NCBI RefSeq assembly: GCF_025698545.1
Contig: NC_068569.1
Coordinates: 6,200,001-6,264,000, forward strand
DNA length: 64,000 bases
From: Gossypium raimondii
Taxonomy: Eukaryota; Streptophyta; Magnoliopsida; Malvales; Malvaceae
Direction: 5' to 3'
This document shows positions 48,830-61,632 of the stretch, one piece after another. The notes beneath the pieces were generated by a model, which ran no database searches, had not been told where the DNA came from, and saw only the letters and a list, made by a program, of their open reading frames with translations. Made by a program: the position numbers and the translations under genes. Every line of letters starts with the position of its first letter. Positions within the stretch are counted from its first letter, which is position 1.

Positions 48830-49538
48830 TCACTCACTTCCATGATTTTCCTCTTCTTCATTATCTTCTTCTTCGTCTTGCTCTTGTTCTCCTTCGACTT
48901 GTTCTTCTTCTTTATGATTATCCTCTTTCTTTTGCTTGGTTTTTGTTCCATTTTTGGCAGATGAATACTCTATTTTCCTCTTCTTTTTGACCTCATTTTC
49001 CTTGGCTGCTCCACCCTTTTTCCCAGCATTCTTCTTCCTGAACTCTGCAACAAATTAATAAACCCAACCCACCCATCAATCGTTTCCCATTGTTCATTTA
49101 CCCTAAACCCCAAACAAAATCATTTCCAGAGAAACTAACCAGCAAGCGAAGCCCTCAGAGGTTTAACAAATTCCGAGAATTCAATTTCTTCAAGTGCTTT
49201 AAACACATCCTCCGCATTCATTGTTTGCCTCTTCGATTCCTTGCATATGTCATTTGCCCTGCCAACACATAATCAAATCAAATAAATTCACCAGAAAGGT
49301 TTTTCTGTTGTTGTTATAAACCCTAAATCAATCATCAAACATTTTGGGTATTTTATTTTAAAACTTACGTAGCGGAAAGGTAATGGATGAAGATGCGAGC
49401 GCTTTCGGTGAAAGCGAGGTGGGCGTCTTTGTGAACGTTAAAGTCGTAATCTGGTGAACACTCAGAGAGCTTCTCCTTCACCACCCGTCGCACGATCGCC
49501 TTCGGCAGCTCTTCCGCCTCCGATACCACTTTCTCCAT
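48830..49538 (-). CDS. NF-YB/DPB3-type histone-fold protein (167 aa)
   Basis: Three exons on the minus strand: 49538-49369, 49258-49140 and 49044-48830, phases consistent. The start MEKVVSEAEELPKAIVRRVVKEKL opens the histone fold; HKDAHLAFTESARIFIHYLSAT and NDICKESKRQTMNAEDVFKALEEIEF complete it. The C-terminal exon is basic (KKNAGKKGG, VKKKRK) then strongly acidic (EEEQVEGEQEQDEEE). This is the architecture of NF-YB11 / DNA polymerase epsilon subunit 3 (Dpb3/CHRAC15-like), which pairs with an NF-YC-like partner; the acidic tail distinguishes it from the CCAAT-binding NF-YBs. Probably the counterpart of Arabidopsis At2g27470. ATG at 49538 is preferred over the open frame extending upstream because the histone fold starts here and the upstream residues are basic and unlike the family. 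Confidence 0.88.
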
Positions 49539-52500
49539 TTCCCTCTCTCTTTTTCTTTTTTTCTCTTTCCTTTCCCCGAGAAAATTTGTTTTGGGGGCAA
49601 ATTGTTTGCAATTTGCAAAGCCAGTGACAATTGACAAAGACAAAAAAAGAGGGTTTTGGTTTCGGGCATTTTAGGCTGTTGTTAATGGATCCAACCCACT
49701 TTACTCTGGCCTGCCCCTTGGGTTAGCCCTCGTAGTTTTTTATTAATTACCTAATTTTTTTACTTTACCAAATTACTCATTTCAAATTCTAAAATCCGAA
49801 ATCATAACACGTATTTTACATTAATCGAGACTAAAACTTCTATATGACCACATATAATGAGTGTCCAATTTAAATACACAAAGTTTAAGGTTTTAACCAG
49901 CTAATTCTATAGTCATCTCAGTTTAAAAAAGAAGAAGAAAGAGTCTATTTACTGTAAAAGAAGATTATGAATATTTTATGGAGGATTTAGAAATGACACA
50001 TTTCACAAGAAAAATGTTTGTAATTTCCAAGAGGTCGGTCCATGTGAAATTAATTACCCAATATAATAATATCTCCCGTTTTAGAACTTTGCAAAACTAC
50101 TGCTTCAAATATTAAAACAAAATATAACTAAACAATCCTTACTTGGTGTTTATAAACAAACATCAATACTGTATCATCAACTTTTGCATTTAATTACTCA
50201 ATTATTACTATAATGGCACATGAATCACATCGACTTTCATTTATCATTTAAAAAAATAAAACTTTCTTTTTGCATTTAATTAGTGATGTCTTAATTATAC
50301 TTTTTCCTTAATCAATACATTAATTAAAAATTCCCATAAAAACACTCCTTTTTTTAAGTACACCTTCAATAACATGATTAATTTAACATCGTTATCACCC
50401 AAATAATAAAATCTCGAGCATCTGATTTTGCTTGGATTGGCTCAAGGATTTGGGGATTCAACCCTTCGAGATGGGGACTTCATAACCACGACATTTTATT
50501 AAATATAATAATTCTCAATTTTATCATTTTAATATAATATGATTTTGTATTCCATCTTAAATAATCCATTACTTGCTTTCAGTTGTTAAAAAATTAAAAA
50601 TAATCCATCATCCATCCATGCATGTATACCATACGAATTGCATTGCTTTCTTATTTTTGTATCGTATTGAAAAGAAAAGGGAAAAACAAATAGTGAATTC
50701 AATTAAACTTGGACCCAGATATAGGAATTGTCTCTCCATCAAGTACATAAATTTGAAATTTTAATTACTAATGTACAAAGTGAAATAAAAGTATCAGATT
50801 AAGTGAAGACAAGTAAGTTCTTAATGTTGCTTATATAACAATACTAAATACAATCTGTTTTGGTATACAAATACATTTCCAACCACTGTAGTGTAGACAA
50901 CAACATCAAAACCATTTTTTTATTAAGAATTTTTGTTAAAGAATCTATATATATTTGACTTAAATTCAACTATCAACTGTTAGTGATTTTCACTGTCTTG
51001 GCAATAGTCTCCTGGAAATTATTCATCCCCTGCTGACAAATCAACCAACCAACCAACCATCAATCATATGTTATAATGAAAAGAAAAAAAACAAACATCA
51101 AATCAAAAGTTTTTTGTTGTTTACATTAATTCAGTTATTGTCTCATCATGGATCTTTTGTCTTTAGGATGTAGATTGATGTTGTTTCAGTATCATAATTT
51201 TTACATGATCTCTGCAGAACAAAAGCATAATTTATGTCCATCTTTCGATTGCAAATTCTAAACATTGACAACATGGATGCGTGATTAATGTTGACAGAAG
51301 GCTAAATCTAGTTTTGTTCTACCTCTATCGGATATAAACATATATATATATATATCTGACATGAGAAAAAGAAGAAAAATTAAGGGAGTGTAACATTAAA
51401 TTTTCAGGTTGGCTAAACAATTGTATTTGAACATTTTCAGGTAAGATTATCCAACCAAACCAAGGATCAAAAGTTTGATGTTGTTGCCAGGTTGGTCGGT
51501 AGGTTGAATGGTCAAGAAAATGGGCCCATCTGTCCATCTTATCCATTGGCTACGCTGATGCAAGATTTACATAATTCAAAAAGACGTGGTCCATGAAGTT
51601 GAAAACCACCACGCTACGTCTATTTTATTTGATGATCACTGTTAAAACAAATTTATCTTCAAACATCTATTTTATATTTCTTCATCTAACCTAACAATGT
51701 AGTACAGTAATTATGTGATTTGGAATGTTTCGTATGAGAGCTTAAATGAATCCTAATTTTTGCCTTGTATGAAAAGACCCACAATTTGATTGAAAATGGC
51801 ATGGATTTAGACACTGATACAAACAAAAGCTGATGCCATTATTTCTCCTTTTGGGAAAAAAAGTAGAGAGAAACAGACAATGAAGAAATCGTGTTTAGAG
51901 ATAGAGCTCAACCGCCTCAGATTTTAAGTTTTGGATGTTTTCAGGTGAGAAAAAGGAAGGGGAAAAAAATAAAGGGGATAATGCGAGTAATGGCTGGCTG
52001 CCACTAAACAGATCCTAATGGCTCGTCTTTTATTTTCTCCCTGATGGAAGCCAATTTGGACTTTATTGTAGCTGCAAACGAAAGAGTTTGCTACCATATT
52101 GAATCACATGCATGATTTAAACCTTTGCAACTTGACATAAGAAAGATGGAGACCCGTTACCATATTATAAATGAACAATATATATGTGTGTGCGTGTGTT
52201 AGGAATTGGAGTTTTTCACACCAGCCGGTTGGTGCATATGTGGAGTTGACACCACTATCTAAAGGGATCTTGTTTATGGATACCATGGGGGTTGAAACCT
52301 TACAAGAAAATGCTTCCAAATTCTATTCTTTAATTTTTGGACCCAACTAACCCTGAAATCTAAATACTTAAACTTCAACTACTCCAAATCCCAAGTGTGA
52401 TGAGTTCAAAGGGTTAGAAAGAGGGTCAACAGCATGAAAAACACACACTTTGCCAGCACATCATATGAGGAGGCTGTTGCGGTCCAAGTTCATGAAAGAG

Positions 52501-52816
52501 ATATGAGTTGGCAGAAATCAACTAATACAAGGCCTAGACTCTAGCGCAGCGTACAACCATCCATCCATCCATCCATTCTCACATGGAATGGATCATAGAG
52601 TCATGGCCTCACATGTATGTGCACATGGATCACTTTGCTACTTAAAGAAATAGGGATGAATAACATTGATAATTATTAATTAACGTGTGCTGTAATAGTT
52701 AAAAAAGGCATTGAATATCTCACCTGAAAGTTTCATCTTCTCTGTAATTTGAATTACCACCAGCAATACTGTTTTCCCTTAGGGATACCCTATTAACTAG
52801 CCAAATTCAAATCTTT
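49539..52816. other. Intergenic AT-rich region
   Basis: No gene seen. It contains a CCAT tetranucleotide tract (52557-52576), poly-A/T runs and scattered short spurious frames. The first part is the promoter of the histone-fold gene; the last 100 bp are the 3' flank of the glucanase. Confidence 0.5.
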
Positions 52817-54673
52817 TCAAGAGGAGATTAAGTATGCTATAGCCAAGACCAGAAGACTGCAGATAGAGAATCCCTGCAAAAAAAGAAAAGAAAGATCAAA
52901 GCTAAAAGAGATTTAATGGAGATGTCATCATTTAAATAACATGCTCTAGTTATTGTCAAACCAAGAAATGCTTTCCTTACATTATTTGTGGTAGCTGATG
53001 AATATATCAACTCAGGAAGATAACCCTGAACTCCAATGTTGTAAACTGGGGTACCATCAGGATAGAAGAGACCATAGTTCCTTTCTGATGTTGGACCAGG
53101 CTTTTGATTCTCATTGAAAAGAGCAAAAACATATATGTCAATTGGGACATTGGGTTTCGCCGGTGTGCCTTGTTTCTCTTCTATCCTTCTTAATAAATTA
53201 CCGTTGTACAACCCAGCATTCTCTGGTGTAGCTCCTACTTCATTTTCATCCCCTCTGGAAGGCCAACCTGTTTCGGAAATCCGGACTTCAATATCCGTAT
53301 GCCCCATTGCTTTGATAGCTGAATAAACAGCATCAATTTGAGCAAACAGCATATTATCATATTTCAGATTGGTACTTGGATCCATTGTCCCTTGGTTCGG
53401 TTGGAAAAGCACATAGTTTAATGGCACCTCATTTGGTTTATCCTTGTAGGCGAAATACGGATACGCATTGATCAAGAATGGCGACTTGACCTGAGCATGA
53501 AAGTTCAAAATACCATGTAGATATTCTCCGAGATCTTGTCTAAAAGCCCCGACCGAAGGAGGGAACGACAAGCTTAAGATATCGAGCGAATGCGCGGTAG
53601 TAACGGTTACTTGTTTATCAAGGCCAAGATTAACAAGGGTATTATAAACTGTTTGCATTGCTGGAAGGAGATTAGACCATAGCTGATGATCATAGGTTTT
53701 GTAGACCTCATTCCCCACAGTGATGCAAGTGATCTTGGTGCGAGTAAGGTAGGGTTGAACTCGCTGTTGAATCCAGTTTTGGGCTTTTATAGGATCAGTC
53801 ATGTTTTGAAGGTACTCATTCCCTAATCCAATAATGAATTCAACATTTGTGTTGGCGAAAGCAAGAAGAACATTTGGATCTGCATCATAGAGTTTAACTC
53901 TGCTAATATTGAGGGATCTGAGGAGGTATGAGACACGGGCTGGAGATGGAAGATTGTTTGCAATTTGGCCATAGTTGATTCCAACTTCAAGACCAAGGGT
54001 TTGTACTGATGAATCTGGAAACCAGAGAAATAAAAGTGAATCAAAAGGTACTATAAAGAAAAAGGAAACTTCAAATTTTGAAAAAGAAAAAAGAATACCC
54101 AGAAAGAAATAGAAGAAACGGGTAAGAAATGAGTAATTAAAAAAAGTAAGAAATTAGTATCAAGTTAAAGAATATGATAATTCATTTAAAAATAAGTGAA
54201 GACGGCTGAAATAAAATTTTCAGATTAAAAAGAAAATCCCATCTAACTCATGCATTAGAGCATAGTTTATTGGAATGGAAACATTTATTACCTGTAAATG
54301 ATCACATCTTATATGCAAATGAATTGCACTAAGCTCAAACAATAATTGAAGAAACAATCATGCATGATTTATTTTGCATGAAAATTGAAAAAAAATAAAA
54401 TTTAAGATATTGAGATGTCATGATTATGAAACTGAAAACAGAAACTTGGTTTTCATTCCTCTGTAAACGAAAAAGATAATGGCCATAAACTTAAAAGCTA
54501 AACCAAAAAAAAAAACTCTGAAACATTAACAAAAGCTCTCCACCATTTTTTTTAAACAAGAGAAAAATGAAATCGGACAACAATTGGAAGTTGAAATTTG
54601 AAGAATAATAGAGACCTGAGAAAGTGAGAAGAACCAAAAGCAGTGTAAAGAGAAGAGAAGAAGAGGCAGCCAT
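52817..54673 (-). CDS. GH17 glucan endo-1,3-beta-glucosidase, GPI-anchored type (382 aa)
   Basis: Three exons on the minus strand: 54673-54616 (signal peptide), 54014-52981 and 52873-52817. Exon 1 encodes MAASSSLLFTLLLVLLTFS, a clear signal peptide; exon 2 starts the mature GH17 barrel (GLEVGINYGQIANNLPSP). Catalytic residues are visible: the acid/base Glu in ITVGNEV (about 122) and the nucleophile Glu in ISETGWPSRG (about 267). Exon 3 adds FSICSLLVLAIAYLISS, a short hydrophobic tail suited to a GPI-attachment signal, after a Ser/Thr-rich stretch. No X8/CBM43 domain is present. The enzyme cleaves beta-1,3-glucan (callose) at the cell wall or plasmodesmata. It probably corresponds to Arabidopsis At2g27500, consistent with local gene order. 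A frame running past the 52981 donor exists but lacks the family-type end. Confidence 0.92.
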
Positions 54674-54776
54674 AACTAATCAAATCTTGGCTTAAACCAA
54701 GACCTTAGCCAACACTTTCAGTGACGACGTATCATCCGCCATTAAAACGCTGTCTCTCGCTCTCCCTCTGTTTCTG

Positions 54777-54897
54777 TTTATAAATGCAGAATCACCAACG
54801 TACTCTGTTTTCCAAATAAGAAAACGTGAAATCCAAAACTGCTGCTCCCCATTCCATATCCCTACCGGTCCCCATCTCTCAAAACAAGCCACGTGTC
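54777..54897 (-). promoter_or_regulatory. Glucanase core promoter with TATA and ABRE/G-box
   Basis: On the minus strand a TTTATAAA TATA box (54777-54785) lies about 105 bp ahead of the ATG, and a CACGTG-centred site (GACACGTGG) lies at 54889-54897, about 105 bp further up. This suggests bZIP or bHLH control such as abscisic-acid response, by motif only. Confidence 0.5.
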
Positions 54898-54899
54898 AG

Positions 54900-57800
54900 T
54901 TTTATTTCATGTTCCCTCTTGATTTACGTTAACGCAATGATGGAAATATAATTACGAATAATAATTTTACATATGAAAATATATATCTTTTTAGTCGTAT
55001 TAGTTGAAAGAAAATACTTATATGATAATTTTTTACCTCGTATTTAATAGTATAATTATATAATTATATCATTTTAAATTTTAAAATATTAATTATTATA
55101 AAAAAACATCAGAAGCGAAAAAATTGAGTAATAAAATTTTAAATTGTATGTAATAGTTAGTTTAAAATTTTGACAATACGATTAATAATAATAAAATTTA
55201 ATTGCTCTAGCATTTTATATTTGATGGTCACTAAACAATTATAAATAATTAATAATAGATATTATGTAATTTAATTAAAGATTTAGCTGTCAAAATGAAA
55301 ATTTATTATAGTTCATAAAAATTTTAGATTATTTTAATAATATTATAACATATACTTATATTTTAGAAAATCAAGTATTAAAATATATCCTAAAATTAAA
55401 ATACTACTGTTGTATAAAAATATTTTTATATTTAAATCATGTACAAATGTTTTTGGAAATGCATAATATAATTAAATTTGAGTGTAACTATTTATCATTA
55501 TTTATTTAATTATTTTAATTTTACTCTTCCCTATATATTTGAGAGTGTCATTGAGATTTTCCAATTAAATTAAATTCAATAAATTTCACTAATTGTAATT
55601 ATTACTAAAATATGTGAAATATATAATTACAAATAATTATACTCAAAATAAAAAATCTGTTTAATTTTTTAAAGCGAACGGAAATTTTAATAAATGATAT
55701 TTTTACTTAATCCGTTTTATCTTTTATAACTTTTAAAATATTTTATTTATTATTTATTAATTTATAATACTAGATTTTTTTATACACGTGAGTAACAATT
55801 CTGTTTTAATATTTCACCCTATCATATAAAAGAAAAAGAAAATTGTTGTTAGTTTTAAAGTGGAATACTTTTTCAAAAGGAAGGTGTAGTTATTTATTTA
55901 ATTTTTTCAACTTCTCAATGTATTTATTAGAGGGAGTTCAGTAATTAATTATTTACATTTTGTAAGTCCATTAAGGGATAGATATTGGTAATGAATTTTA
56001 AAATTGTTTTATACCCAAATCAATTATCGAACTTTCCAGTTCCACCATTAATTAAGGTAGAAAAAATATTTACCATTTCACCTAACTCCAATAGATTTTT
56101 TTTATTTTTATTTTTTAGTTATATTCTAGGTAGATTAATTTAGTTGCTGATTGCATGATAAAAATGTCCAAAAAAATGGGAGCCCTGAGTTGCAGCAGTT
56201 CGAGATCCCTTATCTCCTGATTAATTTTTGCTACATTTGCACTCTTTTATTCTTAAAAAAAAATTATATTTTTTATATTTTTATTTTTAACAGAGTTAAT
56301 ATTCCACTCCATTAATTCAATTAACAGTTTAAATATAATAAATTTTAACACTTGCAGATTTTTTAGGGTAATAGATAGTTGGCAGATTTCAGTATTTATA
56401 TTTAAAGGACAATGATTTAATGCATTGACAGTTGACACTGAAAGTTTTAATTTCAATATTGGGTTAGAAACCACCATCTCTCTATAATTGATATTTAATA
56501 AAAATATGATAATTTTTAATTTTATTTATAAAGTTATATTATTTTTAATCTTAATGTATTGAATAATAATCTATATTTAAATATATTAGTATTGTATTGA
56601 TAATGTAATAAAAAGGGTCTATGAAAAAAAGAGATAATTATTGATAAAATTTGTACACAGTTAAGGGTTTTAATATCATGAAATTTATATTAATATAAAT
56701 ATTTACAATAACCTCTGAAAACATATTACAAGAAAAAAGTGAAGCAACGTAAAGCGGATATAAACATTATAAAAGCAAATGTTTTTAATGTCCGCAAACA
56801 ATTGAGTGAAGAGAAATTATGTAAATAAATGGCACGTGACTTTTGTTTTGGGAGATGAGGCGCCTTTGGAGTTTGGATAAAAAAAAGGGCAACTATTTTT
56901 TTAATAATAAAAAAATTTTAAGGGTTTTAGTGGGTAGTAGATTCCAATTCCCATACACGCATTACCGACATATCTACTTGATTTTACATATTTATCCCTC
57001 TTCTTATATTTTTAAAAAAATTAGAAAATGGCATTAGCTAGCTGTTCTGGTCTGTATAGGGCTTCAATTCTCTTAGGTATAATAACTAGAGAGGTCTGTA
57101 TTTATTTTATTTAAATATTTTTATATCAACTTTTTGTTATGTCTTATTACTATTCAGACTGTCGTAATAAAAGATGAAATGTATTTAAATGCATTTAAAC
57201 TTACATTATATTAATTATTACAATAACAATATCAATTGAATTAAAGTTCATTCGATATTTTTATATTAATATTTTTACACAAAGCATATTTCTACACATA
57301 ACCCCTCCTTTATTATTTTTAGAATTGAATCAAATCAACTAATAGGATCAAGAACCGATCGAGGAAGTAGTTCAAAAAAATAGTGTTGGATGGGTTAAAT
57401 TGCAAATCAATACTAACTAGTTAAACCAAACTAAAAAATCAATTGAACCGACGGTTGTTTTTTATCATTTTATCCTTTCTTAATCGCCCGGTTTAATTTT
57501 AAAAAACGTTGCACTCTCTTCTTTTTAAATAGAAAAAAAATTACATTTTGGTATACTCATATCTATGCATTCTTGGTTGTTAAAATAATAACAATATTAT
57601 AGTACATCATTCTTAAGTATACTCATATATATGCTAATTATCTTTAATATTTTTAATTTTTAAATTTAAGTTAATATTTAAATATAAAATATATAATTTT
57701 TATATTATATTATTATATTATTATCTTTTAATAATTTATATATACAAAAATAAAATAAAATTTTGACATAATGGAGTCATATCTACTATAAAAAAAGTTC

Positions 57801-59940
57801 ACCAACCTCGTGTACATCCACTTTTCAAAACAAACAAAAAAATTACTAGAACAAATCAATTTAAAATCCATCGAATTTTGCAACCTCTAATACATATTCA
57901 TTACATTATTTTGAAGCTAATATAAATTACTAAATATTTTGTTTTCGAAAGTCAAAAGTATCAAAATAATAATATAATGATGCGTTTACGTGTAAAACTT
58001 AACTGGTACGAGTATTCATATTACAAGCACACAAATCACGATCTCCCTGTTTTAGTTATTATGTATTTTTCTTCTCTACATAATCATACAAAAACAGTGC
58101 GACCTTTATAAGAAATCAAGACTGGGAATATTAATGTCTCACGTTCTTGATAATTAATGAACAATTTATTTTGCTAATGAATAATTTATTACAGATCCAA
58201 TCAGACCCACACACGTGGCAGATCATTTACAGGTGTCAGATAGGGAATCTTTCATTGGATTGGAGGAGATTGGCTGGCAAACAGCAAAAAGAAAAAAAAG
58301 AAAGAAAGAAGGAAAAGTGACATTTCCCAGGGGTCTAAAAAGTGATACGGGCAAGGCAGGCTAGCGAGGTCGGACTCGGATTTGAAAACCAAATTGTTAG
58401 ATTACCCTTGCTTTTGTAAAACATTTTCAAAATAAAATATTACCTGTGCTGACGCGAATCTTAAGTAGATCGCACGCGTTAACCACCGCCATCCTCAAGC
58501 TGGTCGGCTGACACCTAAGCATTTGCACGTGTCCAGTTTGTTTCCTTGGTTTTTCTCCAAAATTACCCTTCACATTAGAAGGTTTTTTTTTGCCCTTCTT
58601 TATTTTTAACATTTTAATTTATTCTCAAAAAAATGTTTTATTTTACTAATTTCACAATAACTTTAAAATATTTATTGATAGCGAGACATTATTATATTTA
58701 TTTGAGAATTAGGTAATACTTAATTTAAACAAAAATAAACTAAAAAAAGGCAAAGTATATAGTTTTCAAAGCAAAATCATTAGTTTAATTATTATTCTTT
58801 CCTGTACTTAAAAACAAGTGAATATTAAAGTATATTCCTAAAGAGCATAATCAAAACGCGAACTACTTGTCCTAAAATTTTTTTAAATTTTATGGAGAAG
58901 ACAAGAAAAAAGTGTTTCTATCCCTTAAAATCATTTCTAATCTAATTCAGTAAGATAGTTTTATATTATCCAAAATAAAAAGTGAAAAAGGTGATATAAA
59001 GTCATATGTATCTCTTTCCATGAATTAATTTTGGATTGAAATATTTAGGATAGGATCCCTGTCCATCTCTTTTCTGCTGCAAAAGATGTAAGAGATCTGA
59101 TATGGCTAAATTCTAAAAAGATATTGTGGCCTTTTATATAACCCAAGAATTATTTTGTTTAATTATTTAAACAAGTTGAAATTATTTTATACATTGTTCT
59201 TTAATCTTGTATTATTAGGTGATCTGAACCCTAAAGTTTAGCCTTTTTCAAGACTTTGGATGAAATAAATTTTATATATGAATCAATATAACAATGCTAA
59301 AATGACAGTATTGTAGCTACACCATATTTCACCTAAGCAAAAGACGCATATATTTTTGCTGTTGAAAAGCCTAAGGTATAGCCAACTTTTTCCTTTTCTT
59401 TCCTAGATATACATTTTTTAGTACCAGATTCATAGTAAATTAGAAGATACCATTTCATTAAAAATTAAAAATATAAATTATTATTATTAAAAATGTATAA
59501 TCAGTATATCAAAATAAATCCAAATTTTTTATATGAGAAATTGATAGAAGATAAAGTGGAAATAAAATGGTATGACCCACACTCGAAAAAAGCGTGTTTA
59601 GCTCACTCATTGTGAGAGAAAGTGATAAGCCGTTCATTATGCTTTTCATTGAGCACTCATTTGATTCTAAGCCCATCATCCACTTTCCTTCGCTTTCTTT
59701 TATGTTGCTTTGTATGTAATTTTTCAATCCATTTTGTTTAGAAAAGGGCAAGAGTTAAATTAAGTATCCAAATGTCAACTATCAATAGCCAATAGGTGTT
59801 ATTTTCAAGTGTCATAATGATCAGCCTTAAGATGTTATATATTTATATAAAAAAAATAACACATTAATAATTTAATTATCTGTACATTCTCTCTCTATAT
59901 TTTGTAGAAACAAATAGCATTAAACGAAAACAATGAAATC
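54900..59940. other. Long AT-rich gene-poor region
   Basis: Only short frames without family character, and A/T-rich microsatellite-like runs. A less AT-rich patch at 58200-58520 contains ACACGTGGCAG (near 58213), a G-box, but no gene follows within reach. No transposon ends were identified. Confidence 0.5.
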
Positions 59941-59956
59941 ACATAACTCTACTAGA

Positions 59957-60200
59957 AAATCACCATCAGATTGTAAAATCTCTTGAATTGAAATTAGGGG
60001 ATCCTCAAAAAGCTTCAACCCAAACTGATTATCATAAGTACATTTTGCCATTCGATCAACAGCCATATTTTGAGATCTAGGAATGTAACGGATTCTTGTC
60101 TTCCAACTCCTCTTAAAGTAAACATTGATTAAACGTAATTTAGCTAGGTTATAATACGTAAAACTTCAAGAATAGCTCGAGCTTCTATGCGAAGGTCCTT
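59957..60200 (-). mobile_element. Orphan RNase H domain scrap of a LINE
   Basis: Minus-strand reading gives SWKTRIRYIPRSQNMAVDRM, then AKCTYDNQFGLKLFEDPL and SIQEILQSD, preceded by EARAILEV. This is the C-terminal half of the RNase H fold (RVT_3) of plant L1-type elements. Frames shift between blocks and no RT part is adjacent. Confidence 0.65.
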
Positions 60201-60740
60201 ACTGACTTTCAAGGAGTACCCGCATATACATTCTATATATATTCATTTAAAATATGTTGAATTTAGTTATTATATCGTTGTTTATTTCTTAAAAAAAAAC
60301 CCTTACAATTAAAGTTGAATTTCGAAAATATACAAGCGGTGGTGATAGCCCAAAAAGCCTAGAAGGAGAAAGATAACTTTTTAGGACCTTTTTGTATCAT
60401 ATTTAGTGAGATTGAGATAAACGAAAAGGTGATTTTATCACTCCTTCTACATCTTCTTCCTTCTTATATAAAAGTTGAGCAAAAACTTTGGTCCACATCC
60501 TCAACTTTGTCTCATACTCTTTTTCTTTTTGTTAGCTTATAATAATTTGAGGTTTTCTGCTTTTGATTATTTTTTTCTTTTAATACAAAAGAAACAGTAA
60601 TCTCAAAACAAAAGATTCGATGTTGAAAACAGACTAGAAAAATAGAATGGAGACGTTCCAATCCAATCGTAAATGTCTATACAAGTTTTGCTTATTTTAC
60701 TCGCCTTTCGTATAAGCCCAATATGGAAATTTGCTTTTCA
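60201..60740. other. Spacer, nothing firm
   Basis: AT-rich, no coding frame of note. Confidence 0.4.
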
Positions 60741-60744
60741 TTTT

Positions 60745-60947
60745 TCAACGGTTAGGAACTAAGGGCCTTTTAGCAACAAGCCCAAGTCCTTTTCTTTTCT
60801 CTTCAGCATCACCAGCCTCAAATAGGCCGACTAAACTTCCTCTCTGCTTTATCCCTGTATATTTCCCCCATTCTATAAACCACTGGTTCAGGATTTCTGC
60901 AAAGGTTGCCTCTAACAAATTCAGCTTGGCCGAGAAATATTTTATTT
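60745..60947 (-). pseudogene. Unidentified protein-like open stretch, possibly a relic exon
   Basis: On the minus strand a frame of about 67 codons with no ATG reads NLLEATFAEILNQWFIEWGK and then LFEAGDAEEKRKGLGLVAKR before a stop. Its amino-acid make-up (Trp-Phe, Glu/Lys mix) is far more protein-like than most chance frames here. I do not recognise a family. A TTTGCAG inside it could be an acceptor. It lies just downstream of ferredoxin on the same strand; it may be a relic exon or chance. Confidence 0.25.
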
Positions 60948-61179
60948 GAATGTACTCAATTTGATTGACCGAATTGAATTTTGTTTTTATTTCATTTTGG
61001 GTCCTGTAACCTGTTAATAGAGATAATATTGGCAGGTCCAGAGGTCGTCAAGTCGTCTTCAACCATGGCAATCCAGACATTCAGCACAAATTAAAAAGCT
61101 TTATATCCTCATTGGTAGCAAGTTTAGATGAGTCCATAGACAACAACTGAGACCGTAATCATTTCAGACCACAAACTAC

Positions 61180-61632
61180 TTAGAAAAGATCGGTTTCCTT
61201 GTGGGTGTGAATTTCACAGTCTGAAGTTGGGTACGCAACACAAGTCAGCAGATAACCTTCCTCCATTTGTTTATCGTCAAGGAAAGAACCATCAGATTGA
61301 TCCACAGAACCTGAAATCATCTTCCCGGCACATGTGCAGCAAGCTCCAGCTCTGCAAGAATATGGTAGCTCAACCCCTGCTTCCTCAGCTGCATCTAGAA
61401 TGTACTTATCATCGGGGGCCTCAAACTCGTTCACCTCACCTTTTGTTCCTACAAGCTTAATCTTGTAAGTTGCCATTGAGGTTCTGAAATTGGAGGAACA
61501 TTTCAAGCCAAAAGACTTGGAGATGCTTTTAACAGATCCAAGAGATGTTGGGGCTTTGACAATAGCACTTGAAAATCGTTCGGGAATTGCAACTTTAACA
61601 ATGCAAGGGGAAGTAAGGCTCAAAGTAGTCAT
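61180..61632 (-). CDS. Ferredoxin 3-like, plastid [2Fe-2S] ferredoxin (150 aa)
   Basis: One coding exon on the minus strand. About 53 residues form a plastid transit peptide (Ser/Thr-rich, ending FRTSM); the mature protein starts [18 protein letters not shown]. Four cluster ligands are visible as C-x4-C-x2-C in [13 protein letters not shown] (Cys93, Cys98, Cys101) and Cys131 in LLTCVAYP. The C-terminus ends HKETDLF. The cluster accepts electrons from photosystem I or, in root-type ferredoxins, from ferredoxin-NADP reductase to supply nitrite and sulfite reduction; the sequence is closest in memory to the root-type FD3 (Arabidopsis At2g27510). ATG at 61632 is used because a splice acceptor (TTGGATTCAG) lies just upstream; the open frame continues 6 codons further only because the intron happens to lack a stop. 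Confidence 0.93.
   Translation of the reverse strand: MTTLSLTSPCIVKVAIPERFSSAIVKAPTSLGSVKSISKSFGLKCSSNFRTSMATYKIKLVGTKGEVNEFEAPDDKYILDAAEEAGVELPYSCRAGACCTCAGKMISGSVDQSDGSFLDDKQMEEGYLLTCVAYPTSDCEIHTHKETDLF

Noticed and set aside
48870-49060. Acid/Lys-rich minus-strand tail as a separate gene
   Set aside because: It joins the histone-fold exons in phase and is the C-terminal exon of that gene.
50400-50460. Possible tRNA-like sequence (GGCTCAAGGATTTGGGGATTCAACCC)
   Set aside because: Does not fold as a cloverleaf and lacks a clear A box; left out rather than called a SINE.
58427-58612. 186-base minus-strand frame in a slightly GC-richer patch
   Set aside because: Lys-rich chance frame; no conserved motif.
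61227-61460. Plus-strand frame across ferredoxin
   Set aside because: Antisense shadow of the ferredoxin coding exon.
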